From assembly GCA_041725875.1 (NCBI GenBank), contig JBGRQB010000034.1, positions 1-28,243 of the forward strand: a stretch of DNA of 28,243 nt, given 5' to 3'. Shown here piece after piece: positions 7,586 through 15,439 of the stretch. Position numbers and translations under genes: made by a program. The notes below the pieces were generated by a model that was given only the letters and a program-made list of their open reading frames with translations, had not been told where the DNA came from and ran no database searches. The stretch comes from JBGRQB01 sp041725875. Its GTDB lineage: Bacteria; Bacteroidota; Ignavibacteria; Ignavibacteriales; Melioribacteraceae. How positions within the stretch are numbered: position 1 is the stretch's first letter; each line of letters begins with the position of its first letter.

Positions 7586-8536
7586 TCAGAAATTTTTTTC
7601 CTGTCCGAACACATTTAATTTGCCATTTATATGCTGATCAGCCTTTATAAAGTTTCTGTCAATATCCACTGTTGAGTGACACAAATAACAATTTTCCGAT
7701 TTAGGATGATTTCCTTTTGGCAAAGGATTATTTGTTGCAGGGTCGCCGTGACAGGAACCGCAGACAAACTGATCTGTTGTTTTTACTCTATTATATAAAT
7801 TACCATTTTTGAAATATCCGTGACAATATACGTTTGAGCAGGATTTATCATATTTGTTGTACACACCCTTTGGTGCAATAACAGGCAGAGTAGAATCATA
7901 ATATTCTGTGAAATCTTCATTTGTAGCTGTTAACGCAAGTGAAGATAAAATAATTTCCGCTCCTTCGGTATCGTCTATGTGTCCGAAAGCAGAAAAAGTT
8001 TCAGGTACATTATGACAGACAGAGCATTCCGTATCTAAACCTTTTGTTGCAGAAAGGTGCATTTTATGAAAACCTGTTGCCGGTTTTAGGTTATTGTCAA
8101 AATGACAGGTAGAGCAGTTTTCCGGTCCGTCTTGTAAATTGTGACAAGTCAGGCAAGTCGGACTCGCACTTCCGCCTGCGTAATTACTTCCGTGACACAT
8201 TTTGCAGGAACCAAGCTGCCAGTTGTTTTCTCTCAGATAATTTATATGTGATATTTCAGAATTTCTTGCGTGTAAATCGATTGACTGATGACAATTTGTA
8301 CAGGAAACTTTTGCCGTTCCTCCCTGAAAATTTCCCGCATGACAACTTTGACAAAACTCCATTTTGTTTGGCTGTTCTGCTGTCAGCTTTCCGTGAAAAT
8401 TAGGCGAATTTTTGTCATTTATCCCTTCTTTATGAATATTTACTCTCTTGACAGGCTCAGTGATATTTTCTTTTAAATCACTACAGCTCACCAGAATTAA
8501 TAACAAAGATATTTTTATTAAAGTTTTCATATTCAT
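7586..8536 (-). CDS. Nine-haem c-type cytochrome lipoprotein with CX4CH haem site
   Basis: Secreted multihaem cytochrome of 316 residues. The start MNMKTL gives a lipoprotein signal peptide with lipobox LVSC. An upstream ATG at 8617 would add 27 arginine-rich residues lying inside the preceding gene and is rejected. Haem sites in order: CQSCH, CTNCH, CKMCH, CLTCH, CSTCH, CSVCH, then CSNVYCH (CX4CH), CGSCH and CYLCH. A CX4CH followed by CXXCH is the pattern of a domain known from Geobacter multihaem cytochromes. The ATG follows the stop codon of the 14-haem gene after 2 bases, so translation is probably coupled. As the lipidated member of a barrel-cytochrome operon it may sit on the outer membrane, possibly at the cell surface; which face is not visible from sequence. 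Confidence 0.85.
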   Translation of the reverse strand: MNMKTLIKISLLLILVSCSDLKENITEPVKRVNIHKEGINDKNSPNFHGKLTAEQPNKMEFCQSCHAGNFQGGTAKVSCTNCHQSIDLHARNSEISHINYLRENNWQLGSCKMCHGSNYAGGSASPTCLTCHNLQDGPENCSTCHFDNNLKPATGFHKMHLSATKGLDTECSVCHNVPETFSAFGHIDDTEGAEIILSSLALTATNEDFTEYYDSTLPVIAPKGVYNKYDKSCSNVYCHGYFKNGNLYNRVKTTDQFVCGSCHGDPATNNPLPKGNHPKSENCYLCHSTVDIDRNFIKADQHINGKLNVFGQEKNF

Positions 8537-8538
8537 AT

Positions 8539-9714
8539 CTATTTTGAACCGTGACAATATCCGCAAAATCCTAATCCGCTTTTGCCGTCGGGACGAGCAT
8601 TCGGATCGGTGTGACAATTATAACAAACAGCTCCTCTGGAAGAATGCCAGTTGCCTTCGCTGCCCGACATAAATGAGCTTTTATGAGTTGAAGGATTTGT
8701 TCTTTTTATTCCGTCAGGATCAATGTGACACATTATACAGTTAGGATCACTTCCCTGAGTATCGTGACAAGATGCGCAGCTTTCAATATCATTTCTGGCC
8801 TGACGAGCATGTTCGCCGCCGCCGGAACCAACTCCCAGAGTTATAAATTCCTGATTAAGATGTGAAAGTGGTAAAAGGGAATTACCCGCCGGATTTAATC
8901 CGTTTTCACTGTGACATTCTATACAAAAAGTTTCAGCCTGGTGACAGGTATAACAATCGGAAACTTTTCCGCGGGCATCAATTCCGTGAGTAAATCTGTA
9001 ATCCATTGAGTGAACTCTGTTCAGTTTTTGGAGTTTCAGCGGATTACTTTTTTCACCAGGAGCAAGAATAGGATAAGTGTTTTGAATCAATCCGTTTAGT
9101 TCTAATCCTGAAGCTGTGTGACAATCTGAGCAAAAATCATTTGAATGACACATTGCACAATTCTGATCTGAATAACTGCCGTGATTTTTTGCAAAATCAA
9201 GATTATTATGAAAATCAGGCAGAAGATTATCTGTTTTTATATGACAAACCGCACAATCATTTTCAGATTCAACACTGTTTTTGTGACAGGTAAAACAGGT
9301 TGACATTTCAGGATTGCCAATTAATGTTTTATCGTTTTGTTTCTCTATGTGGCAATAAAAACAGAGGTTTTTATCAGTGTGTGTGCTGTGAGAAAATTTG
9401 AGCATTCCCTGTTTATAATTGTAAGGTTCATACTTTCCTTCAAAATGACAGGTGTTACAGCCGGTTTCATCTTCAACATCGTGGCATTCGGCGCAGACTT
9501 GTTTTTCAGGGAGCAGACTGCCGGATAGTTTCTCCTGATTGACAGTATTGAGATGACAATCGGAACATTTTATATCTGAATGCTGGTCGTGACTAAACTT
9601 TATTATTTTAGAATATTTCCCGATCTCGTCGGTTCTTATTTCACCGGGAATAATTAACACAGCCGATAAAACAGTTAAAACTAGTATAGTAATATTTATG
9701 CGTTTAATGGTCAT
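8539..9714 (-). CDS. 14-haem c-type cytochrome
   Basis: Multihaem electron-transfer protein of 391 residues with an N-terminal hydrophobic segment (ITILVLTVLSAVLIIPG) that acts as an uncleaved anchor or signal peptide. Fourteen CXXCH sites are present: CSDCH, CAECH, CNTCH, CFYCH, CFTCH, CAVCH, CAMCH, CSDCH, CYTCH, CIECH, CASCH, CIMCH, CYNCH and CGYCH. Many extra His (FSHDQH, FSHSTH, FTHG) can supply distal haem ligands, as in cytochrome c7/c3-like repeats. There is no lipobox, suggesting a periplasmic location or insertion in the neighbouring barrel. It lies 9 bases downstream of the barrel gene and 2 bases upstream of the nine-haem gene. Role by context: relay electrons across the periplasm or outer membrane. 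Confidence 0.88.
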   Translation of the reverse strand: MTIKRINITILVLTVLSAVLIIPGEIRTDEIGKYSKIIKFSHDQHSDIKCSDCHLNTVNQEKLSGSLLPEKQVCAECHDVEDETGCNTCHFEGKYEPYNYKQGMLKFSHSTHTDKNLCFYCHIEKQNDKTLIGNPEMSTCFTCHKNSVESENDCAVCHIKTDNLLPDFHNNLDFAKNHGSYSDQNCAMCHSNDFCSDCHTASGLELNGLIQNTYPILAPGEKSNPLKLQKLNRVHSMDYRFTHGIDARGKVSDCYTCHQAETFCIECHSENGLNPAGNSLLPLSHLNQEFITLGVGSGGGEHARQARNDIESCASCHDTQGSDPNCIMCHIDPDGIKRTNPSTHKSSFMSGSEGNWHSSRGAVCYNCHTDPNARPDGKSGLGFCGYCHGSK

Positions 9715-9723
9715 AGTTTGAAA

Positions 9724-10989
9724 TTATCTGTTAATTCTAAAATAATAATTGGCTCTGAGTAAAAAGCGTAAATCGTTTTTGTAATACTTATTATTATAAT
9801 ATTGAGTCTGGAAATCGAAAGAGAGTTTTTTTGCCGGACGATAATTTATTCCACCGGTTAATGAGATCAGATTATCTGTTTCATCATCTTCCGAAATTTT
9901 ATAATCTGTATATGAAATTCCTATTGAAGGAGTAAGTTTTCCATTAAACAATGTTTTGGCAGTGTAAATTGAAACTGCATCCAGCTCACCTGCAAAACCA
10001 AAAGTTTTTCTGTAATTCAAAGTTCCGTAGATTGTGTGCAGATTTAGAGAAAGACGAGAAGAGTTTTCATCCTTATATTTTACATAGCCATATTTTCCTG
10101 TAATGCTTAACTGTTTTCCAAATTTGTAATCGAGTCCGGTTTCAATTTCCTGACTGTTACCAAAGTTAAAAACGGAAAAGATAGAATTGTAAGCAATTCG
10201 TGCTTCTCTATAATTATAGTATAAATTAATGCCAAGTTTTTTTGTTGCCTGAATTCTGCCGGAGAAATTAAATCGGGATGCCTGTTTGAAGTTCAAATCG
10301 TAAACAAATTTAGAAGATAATCTGAAGTTATCTTTTTTTAAGTAGCGTGCATTCAGAGATAAATAATGATATTGCAATGAATTTTTTTTGATAAGAGTAT
10401 TAACCGGATTGTAATTTTCATCCAGTCGCTCAGCGTAATATTCATCCGGCTTAAAATGTTTATTTATATAATCTAACCCCAGATTAAGGTTTTTATATAT
10501 TTCCGTGTTAAATTTAGCTCCCAAAACATAATTATCTGCAAGATCATCAGTAAGCTCAAACTTTTGATAAGCAGGAACATTTCCGCCGTAATATGTTGTG
10601 AGAGTATATTTTTTCTTTTTGAATTTCAGACTTACACCGTCAAAAGAAGCGCCCAGACTATTAATAAGCGTCTGTCTTCCCAGTCTGACAGTTACAAGAT
10701 TAAAGAGGTTTTTTCCTTCCAGATAAAAATTGTAAAATCTTAATCTGGGATGATCTTTGTAATTCTCTGAAAAGTCAGCTTCAAAGTTCATTCTTGTTTT
10801 CAGAGAGAGTTTATCTTTTGTTGCGGTTAAAGACAAAATATTGAAGGAGCGTACATTTACAGATGATATACTCACATCAGGGTGAGTTTCGTAAAAATAA
10901 GCCGATGTTGATAAGCGTCCAAAAACATTCTGGGCATATACATTTGTTATGCAAAAGAAAACAAATAGAAATAAAATAAGCCTTTTCAT
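9724..10989 (-). CDS. Outer-membrane beta-barrel protein of a porin-cytochrome operon
   Basis: A 421-residue exported protein with a cleavable signal peptide (MKRLILFLFVFFCITNVYAQ). The mature part is almost entirely alternating amphipathic strands rich in Tyr, Phe, Asn and Lys, with short turns, and ends in LLRANYYFRINR, consistent with a C-terminal beta-barrel strand. It has no CXXCH motif. It lies between cytochrome genes, 7 bases after the tetrahaem gene and 9 before the 14-haem gene. In metal-reducing bacteria a barrel encoded among multihaem cytochromes forms a sheath through which haems pass electrons across the outer membrane. I infer that role from this arrangement, not from recognisable MtrB or Geobacter OmbB sequence. 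A solute porin remains possible. Confidence 0.75.
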   Translation of the reverse strand: MKRLILFLFVFFCITNVYAQNVFGRLSTSAYFYETHPDVSISSVNVRSFNILSLTATKDKLSLKTRMNFEADFSENYKDHPRLRFYNFYLEGKNLFNLVTVRLGRQTLINSLGASFDGVSLKFKKKKYTLTTYYGGNVPAYQKFELTDDLADNYVLGAKFNTEIYKNLNLGLDYINKHFKPDEYYAERLDENYNPVNTLIKKNSLQYHYLSLNARYLKKDNFRLSSKFVYDLNFKQASRFNFSGRIQATKKLGINLYYNYREARIAYNSIFSVFNFGNSQEIETGLDYKFGKQLSITGKYGYVKYKDENSSRLSLNLHTIYGTLNYRKTFGFAGELDAVSIYTAKTLFNGKLTPSIGISYTDYKISEDDETDNLISLTGGINYRPAKKLSFDFQTQYYNNKYYKNDLRFLLRANYYFRINR

Positions 10990-10996
10990 ACAACCG

Positions 10997-11530
10997 TTAT
11001 TTTTCTGGTACAGGGTGTTTTACTTGCTCCCAGGCTTTTTCAAAATCAAACTTGCCTGTATGTTCATCTCCTTTGTGGCATTTTACGCACAAGGCTTTTA
11101 TGGCTGCTTTATCTTTAAAATCTACTAATCCATTCTCGATTGCTTTTGCCTTATTTTTCATAATTTTCATTGAACGATAATGCTGACCTGCTCCGTGACA
11201 GGTTTCGCACTGAACGCCATGTTCAATTTTAAATCCTTTGGTAAAGAGTTTTTTATCAACAAGCGCGGCAGGGGCGTGACAGGTAAGACAAACCTTTGCT
11301 TCAGAAGCTTTTCCTAATCCGTGAGATTCGGCCAGTTTTATTCCTTTTTCTGATAAAAGAGCTTTATAAGATTGTGAATGTTTACGTGACTGCCATAACT
11401 TATACTGAGCACCGATTTTTTTACCTTTGTGGCACAATCCACATTTTTGAACTCCAATATACTTGTGCTGTTTTTCAGTCTGAGCAAAAATTAAACAGCA
11501 GGTAACAAAAAAGAACGAAAAAAACTTCAA
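10997..11530 (-). CDS. Tetrahaem cytochrome c554-like protein
   Basis: Exported electron carrier of 177 residues with four CXXCH sites (CGLCH, CLTCH, CETCH, CVKCH). The opening YIGVQKCGLCHK, the W-x-x-S-R-K-H-S-Q-S-Y motif and spacing resemble the cytochrome c554 family of periplasmic tetrahaem proteins. The start codon is TTG: AGGAG lies 9 bases upstream and the signal peptide (KFFSFFFVTCCLIFAQ) begins immediately. No usable ATG exists before the first haem. First gene of the four-gene cytochrome operon, divergent from ccmC. By position it is probably the periplasmic feeder of electrons to the barrel-associated cytochromes. Confidence 0.85.
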   Translation of the reverse strand: MKFFSFFFVTCCLIFAQTEKQHKYIGVQKCGLCHKGKKIGAQYKLWQSRKHSQSYKALLSEKGIKLAESHGLGKASEAKVCLTCHAPAALVDKKLFTKGFKIEHGVQCETCHGAGQHYRSMKIMKNKAKAIENGLVDFKDKAAIKALCVKCHKGDEHTGKFDFEKAWEQVKHPVPEK

Positions 11531-11631
11531 ACTAGGTTTCTCCTGACAAGGTTAAATAATACAAAATAGTCCGATATTAAAGGAAAATTTTCGAACCAAT
11601 TTATAGTAACAATTATATAAATAAATAGCAA

Positions 11632-11661
11632 TTGATATTAAATATTTACTTTCATTAGAAT
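11632..11661 (+). promoter_or_regulatory. Candidate sigma70-type promoter for the ccm genes
   Basis: TTGATA (11632-11637) and TAGAAT (11656-11661) are separated by 18 bases in the 197-base divergent gap between the cytochrome operon and ccmC, about 65 bases before the ccmC start. The region is very AT-rich, so chance matches are likely. No clear promoter or shared operator for the leftward cytochrome operon was identified. Confidence 0.3.
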
Positions 11662-11727
11662 CAGTTATATACTATATTAGTACATAATATCTTTTTTTAA
11701 GAATTGAGTAAAAGAGGAAAATTAAAT

Positions 11728-12432
11728 ATGAAAAACCCCTTAAAGTTGGTACTATTGTTATTAATGTCGTACGTAATTATTGCCGGGTTAGCATTTCCTA
11801 TTGTACACTCACCTTCAGCCTGGTATGAATTTCCAATCATCCCCGGGCTAGAAGAGAAAGCAAAAATCATCTTTTTTCATGTTCCCACAGCCTGGCTGGC
11901 ATTAGTTGCTTTTGTAACAGCAATGGTTTACGGCATCAAATATCTGAAAGGAGAAAATCTTGATGATGATGCAAAATCACTGGCTGCTTTACAGCTTGGA
12001 ATGATGTTTTGTATTCTTGCTACAGTAACAGGTTCAATTTGGGCTAAGTTTTCCTGGGGTGCTTTCTGGCACTGGGATCCGAGGGAAACAAGTGTTTTTA
12101 TTCTGTTATTAATTTACGGAGCCCTTTTTGCATTACGTTCCGCTATCGATAATGAAGAAAAAAGAGCGAAACTTTCTGCTGTTTATTCTATCATATCTGC
12201 ACTGACTGCTCCTTTTTTTATTTTTATAATGCCGAGAATTATGACTGGTCTGCATCCCGGCTCTGCGGATGATACATCTGCGGGTCCTGTAGTAAACTTT
12301 CATATGAATGGAAATATGATGGTGGTATTTTTTCTTTCGCTGGCAGCATTTTCACTACTTTATTACTGGATGTGGAGAATAGGTTACAAATCAATAATTA
12401 TAAGAGATAAATTAATGAAGAAAAGTTTGTAA
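11728..12432 (+). CDS. ccmC: Haem transport protein CcmC
   Basis: Inner-membrane protein of cytochrome c maturation System I that presents haem to CcmE. It has about six membrane helices. The tryptophan-rich WWD signature is present as WAKFSWGAFWHWDPRETS (about residues 105-122), and the two flanking His expected to ligate haem are in FFHVPTAWL and LHPGS. A TTG at 11704 would add 8 residues, but the ATG at 11728 has AGAGGA about 9 bases upstream, giving 234 residues. First gene of ccmCDEF. No ccmA or ccmB is in this window. Confidence 0.92.
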   Translation: MKNPLKLVLLLLMSYVIIAGLAFPIVHSPSAWYEFPIIPGLEEKAKIIFFHVPTAWLALVAFVTAMVYGIKYLKGENLDDDAKSLAALQLGMMFCILATVTGSIWAKFSWGAFWHWDPRETSVFILLLIYGALFALRSAIDNEEKRAKLSAVYSIISALTAPFFIFIMPRIMTGLHPGSADDTSAGPVVNFHMNGNMMVVFFLSLAAFSLLYYWMWRIGYKSIIIRDKLMKKSL

Positions 12433-12446
12433 AGGAGATAAAGAGT

Positions 12447-12578
12447 ATGGAGTTTTTAGAGACAAATTCGATATATATAGTTCTGTTTATAGTTCTTGCT
12501 GTCTGGTTAGGTGTTTTTGTTTATATGAACCGACTGGATAAAAGACTTAACGAAATTGAAAATGAGTTAGAGAGATAA
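12447..12578 (+). CDS. ccmD: Haem exporter accessory protein CcmD
   Basis: A 43-residue protein: a short N-terminus (MEFLETNS), one membrane helix (IYIVLFIVLAVWLGVFVYM) and a charged C-terminal tail (NRLDKRLNEIENELER). This is the size and shape of CcmD, which helps release haem-loaded CcmE from CcmC and the CcmAB transporter. AAGGAG lies about 10 bases before the ATG. It fits exactly between ccmC (14-base gap) and ccmE (1-base gap), where ccmD normally sits. Sequence conservation in CcmD is low, so the call rests on position and topology. Confidence 0.85.
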   Translation: MEFLETNSIYIVLFIVLAVWLGVFVYMNRLDKRLNEIENELER

Positions 12579-12579
12579 A

Positions 12580-12966
12580 ATGGAAAAGAAATACGTATTA
12601 GGCGGTTTTGTAATTGTTGTTTTTTTAGGAGTAATGGCGCTTTTGCTTTCGCAAAGCAGTATTGCTTATGAAAACGATTTTTCCAGAATCCAGAAATCTG
12701 ATGTAACAATAAGAGCAACAGGCGTTTGGGTTAAGGAGAAAGGTTATGAAATGGATAAGGCCAACAATATTTTTACCTTCTATATAAAAGACAACAAAAA
12801 TGTTGAAGTCAAAGTTGTTTATCAGGGAAGTATTCCTAATAATTTTGAAACGGCAACAAGTGTGGTTGTTACAGGCAAATACAGCAACGGTATTTTTAAC
12901 GCTGCCACTATTCTTACAAAATGTCCTTCCAAATATGAAGAACGTTTTGAAGAGAACCAATCTTAA
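12580..12966 (+). CDS. ccmE: Haem chaperone CcmE, Cys (CXXXY) variant
   Basis: Periplasmic haem chaperone anchored by an N-terminal helix (about 4-24), which receives haem from CcmC and hands it to CcmF. It is 128 residues, with the OB-fold core visible in IRATGVWVKEKG, VVYQGSIPNNFE and VVVTGKYSNGIFNAATIL. In the classical protein a His before HDENY binds haem covalently. Here the segment is ILTKCPSKY, with Cys115 and Tyr119 matching the CXXXY variant known from archaea and some anaerobic bacteria (System I*). It starts 1 base after the ccmD stop. The change implies different haem attachment chemistry from the E. coli protein. Confidence 0.9.
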   Translation: MEKKYVLGGFVIVVFLGVMALLLSQSSIAYENDFSRIQKSDVTIRATGVWVKEKGYEMDKANNIFTFYIKDNKNVEVKVVYQGSIPNNFETATSVVVTGKYSNGIFNAATILTKCPSKYEERFEENQS

Positions 12967-12983
12967 TTTAACCCGGAGAATAT

Positions 12984-15365
12984 ATGTTTGGAAATCTTGT
13001 ATTGATATTTGCATTGCTGCTGGCTTTTTTATCGGCGGTGATGTATTCATATACAGTTAAAGGTTACACTAATACTCTAAAAATTGCAAGATTCAGCTTT
13101 TACGGAATGAGTCTGCTGGTAATTTTAGCCAGTATGATTTTACTCTCTGCAATTTTATCTCATAATTATGAATATAAATATGTTTATGAATATAGCGGCA
13201 GCGGACTCAGCACCGGTTTGCTGATGTCAACTTTTTATGCCGGACAGGAAGGAAGTTTTATGTTATGGATCTTCTTTACTGTTATTGTCGGATTAGTTCT
13301 GTTAAGTTATGTTGAAAAACGGGAAGGTTTTGAAGCCCCTGTAATGGCAGTCTTTTCATTCACACTTGCCTGTCTGCTTGTAATGGTTAACCCTTTATTT
13401 AAAAGTCCTTTTAACCTTATCTGGCAATCAGCCACTTATATAGATGTAAAACATCTTAATCAGCAATATTTTAATTTACCGTTTTTCTATCAGTTTGTTT
13501 ATACAAATGAAAACAGCGGAAAAACTTTTGTTAAAATGACAGAAGAATTGTATGCACTTCTTAAAGGAAGCAACATTCCGTTAAGTCATTTTATTCTTCA
13601 CGGAAAAGGATTAAATCCGTTATTGCAAAATTTCTGGATGCAGATTCATCCTCCTATTTTATTTGTCGGATTTGCGCTTGCAACTGTTCCTTACACATTT
13701 GCTTTTGCAGCAATTATAAACAACGAATTTATTAAATGGATTAAACATTCAATGCCCTGGACTCTGATTGGTTCTATGGTTCTCGGACTTTCAATTATGC
13801 TTGGCGGATACTGGGCTTACGGTATTCTTGGCTGGGGCGGATATTGGGGCTGGGACCCGGTAGAAAATGCGAGTCTTGTTCCCTGGATTGTATGGATAGC
13901 GGCAGTTCACACATTAATAATTCAAAACAGAACAAATGAAATTGGAAAACCAAAATTTGTAAAATTAAACCTTGTTTTAAGTATTCTGGTTTACGTCCTT
14001 GTAGTTTACAGTACATTTCTTACAAGAAGCGGTGTTTTACAGGAAGCATCTGTACACTCGTTTGTTGCACCGGGAAGAACAGTATTTTTATTCCTTATTA
14101 TCATTCAGGTTTTAATACTTGTTGCACCATTTGCAATGATGTACAGAAGACGCAAATCTTTTGAAGAATTTAAGAACCCTGTAACAGATTATCTTTCAAG
14201 AGAAATGGTGCTTTTTGCAGGCGCGGCAGTTTTACTTGCTTCAGGATTAATTATTATTTCAGCAACTTCGGCACCAATTTTTGGTGAAGTTATAGATATC
14301 AGTTTTTACAACAAAATGAACCTTCCTCTTGCAATTATTATGGGCTTGCTTATTGGTGCAGGCGTTTATGTAAGATGGAAAAAAGATGTAACAAAAGAAT
14401 TGTTTGCAACAATTATAACATCGGTTATTCTCTCTTTTGTGGGAACCGGAATTATTATTTTAACTGTTGATGAAATTTCAATTCTTAATTCTATCTTTAT
14501 TCTTTCATCACTCTTTATTGTTTTTACAAACGCTCACTGGTGTATTAAAGCAGGTTCAAAATCACTACTTAAAACAGGTGCATATATTACACATATTGGT
14601 GTTGGAATATTTTTCCTTGGGGTAATTGCAACAGGAAATTATTCTAAACTGAAAAGTGTGGATCTCCCGATTAACGAAACAGTGGAAGTTTTCGGACACA
14701 ATCTTACATTTACCGGATACACACAAATTTCCGGGACAGAGAAATATAACTTTAACGTAAAGGTTGAAAAAGATGGTGATGCCAGTGTTGCAGCGCCAAT
14801 AATGTATATCAGCAGTTTTAATAACGGATTGATGAGAGAGCCCGATATAATTGAAGGCTGGCTTTATGATTATTATGTAACACCACTTAGTTATGAAAGT
14901 GCTGCCGAAAAAAGTAAAGCAGATGAAATTTCTCTTCGTAAAGGAGATTCTAAAAAACAGAAAGATTACGAAATAGTTTTTAACGGTTTTGATTTTCCTG
15001 AAGACGCATTTGGAAAAATGCAGGGCGGAGAAGAATTTTCAATTGGTGCTGACCTGACAGTGAAAAAAGATGGCAAATCTTTTGATGTTTCACCTAAAAT
15101 GATTGCAAAAGGAAATGAGAAAAAATATACTCCTGTTGAAATTAAAGAACTGAACCTGAGAATTAATCTTCTCTGGCTAGATGCTGCGGGAAGTATTAAA
15201 ATTTCCTGCGAAAACCTTGATGGAGAAGAAACAACAGCTCCAGCTGCAAAAGATACCTTTGCAGTTGAAATTGCCATTAAACCATTTATCAATTTTGTAT
15301 GGCTCGGTGTATTTTTAATTTGTCTGGGTGCAGTTATTGCAGCAATAAAAAGAGCTAAAAAATAG
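12984..15365 (+). CDS. ccmF: Haem lyase component CcmF, enlarged
   Basis: Large inner-membrane protein that attaches haem from CcmE to CXXCH cysteines of apocytochromes. It has many membrane helices, the GQEGSFMLW motif near residue 90, IHPPILFVGFA near 222, and the WWD domain GWGGYWGWDPVENASLVPW around residues 282-300. Length is 793 residues against roughly 600-670 for typical CcmF. The excess is an insert of about 60 residues before GLNPLLQNFW (about 150-205) and a long periplasmic region before the last helix (FVWLGVFLICLGAVIAAI). GGAGA precedes the ATG. No ccmG, ccmH or ccmI follows; the next genes make riboflavin. Confidence 0.93.
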   Translation: MFGNLVLIFALLLAFLSAVMYSYTVKGYTNTLKIARFSFYGMSLLVILASMILLSAILSHNYEYKYVYEYSGSGLSTGLLMSTFYAGQEGSFMLWIFFTVIVGLVLLSYVEKREGFEAPVMAVFSFTLACLLVMVNPLFKSPFNLIWQSATYIDVKHLNQQYFNLPFFYQFVYTNENSGKTFVKMTEELYALLKGSNIPLSHFILHGKGLNPLLQNFWMQIHPPILFVGFALATVPYTFAFAAIINNEFIKWIKHSMPWTLIGSMVLGLSIMLGGYWAYGILGWGGYWGWDPVENASLVPWIVWIAAVHTLIIQNRTNEIGKPKFVKLNLVLSILVYVLVVYSTFLTRSGVLQEASVHSFVAPGRTVFLFLIIIQVLILVAPFAMMYRRRKSFEEFKNPVTDYLSREMVLFAGAAVLLASGLIIISATSAPIFGEVIDISFYNKMNLPLAIIMGLLIGAGVYVRWKKDVTKELFATIITSVILSFVGTGIIILTVDEISILNSIFILSSLFIVFTNAHWCIKAGSKSLLKTGAYITHIGVGIFFLGVIATGNYSKLKSVDLPINETVEVFGHNLTFTGYTQISGTEKYNFNVKVEKDGDASVAAPIMYISSFNNGLMREPDIIEGWLYDYYVTPLSYESAAEKSKADEISLRKGDSKKQKDYEIVFNGFDFPEDAFGKMQGGEEFSIGADLTVKKDGKSFDVSPKMIAKGNEKKYTPVEIKELNLRINLLWLDAAGSIKISCENLDGEETTAPAAKDTFAVEIAIKPFINFVWLGVFLICLGAVIAAIKRAKK

Positions 15366-15371
15366 AAATAT

Positions 15372-15434
15372 TGCATCAATACAAATAGGAAATCATAAAT
15401 TTATACCCTATTTTTGAGTAACAAAATTGATGCA
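15372..15434 (+). promoter_or_regulatory. Nested hairpin leader before ribD
   Basis: The 74-base gap between ccmF and ribD holds two nested inverted repeats. The outer arms are TGCATCAAT (15372-15380) and ATTGATGCA (15426-15434); the inner arms are AAATAGG (15383-15389) and CCTATTT (15407-15413). The outer stem ends 5 bases before the ribD ATG and would partly occlude its ribosome-binding region. It lacks the size and conserved elements of an FMN riboswitch. The inner stem followed by T-rich sequence could alternatively act as a weak ccmF terminator. Confidence 0.4.
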
Positions 15435-15439
15435 GAAAG

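Noticed and set aside
8537..8617. N-terminal extension of the nine-haem cytochrome
   Set aside because: The extra 27 residues lie inside the upstream gene and would bury the lipoprotein signal peptide.
12625..13050. Minus-strand frame of 141 codons across ccmE
   Set aside because: Antisense to ccmE and the ccmF start, with no recognisable domain or ribosome site.
15366..15439. FMN riboswitch before ribD
   Set aside because: The gap is only 74 bases and lacks the multi-stem FMN aptamer elements; only nested simple stems are present.
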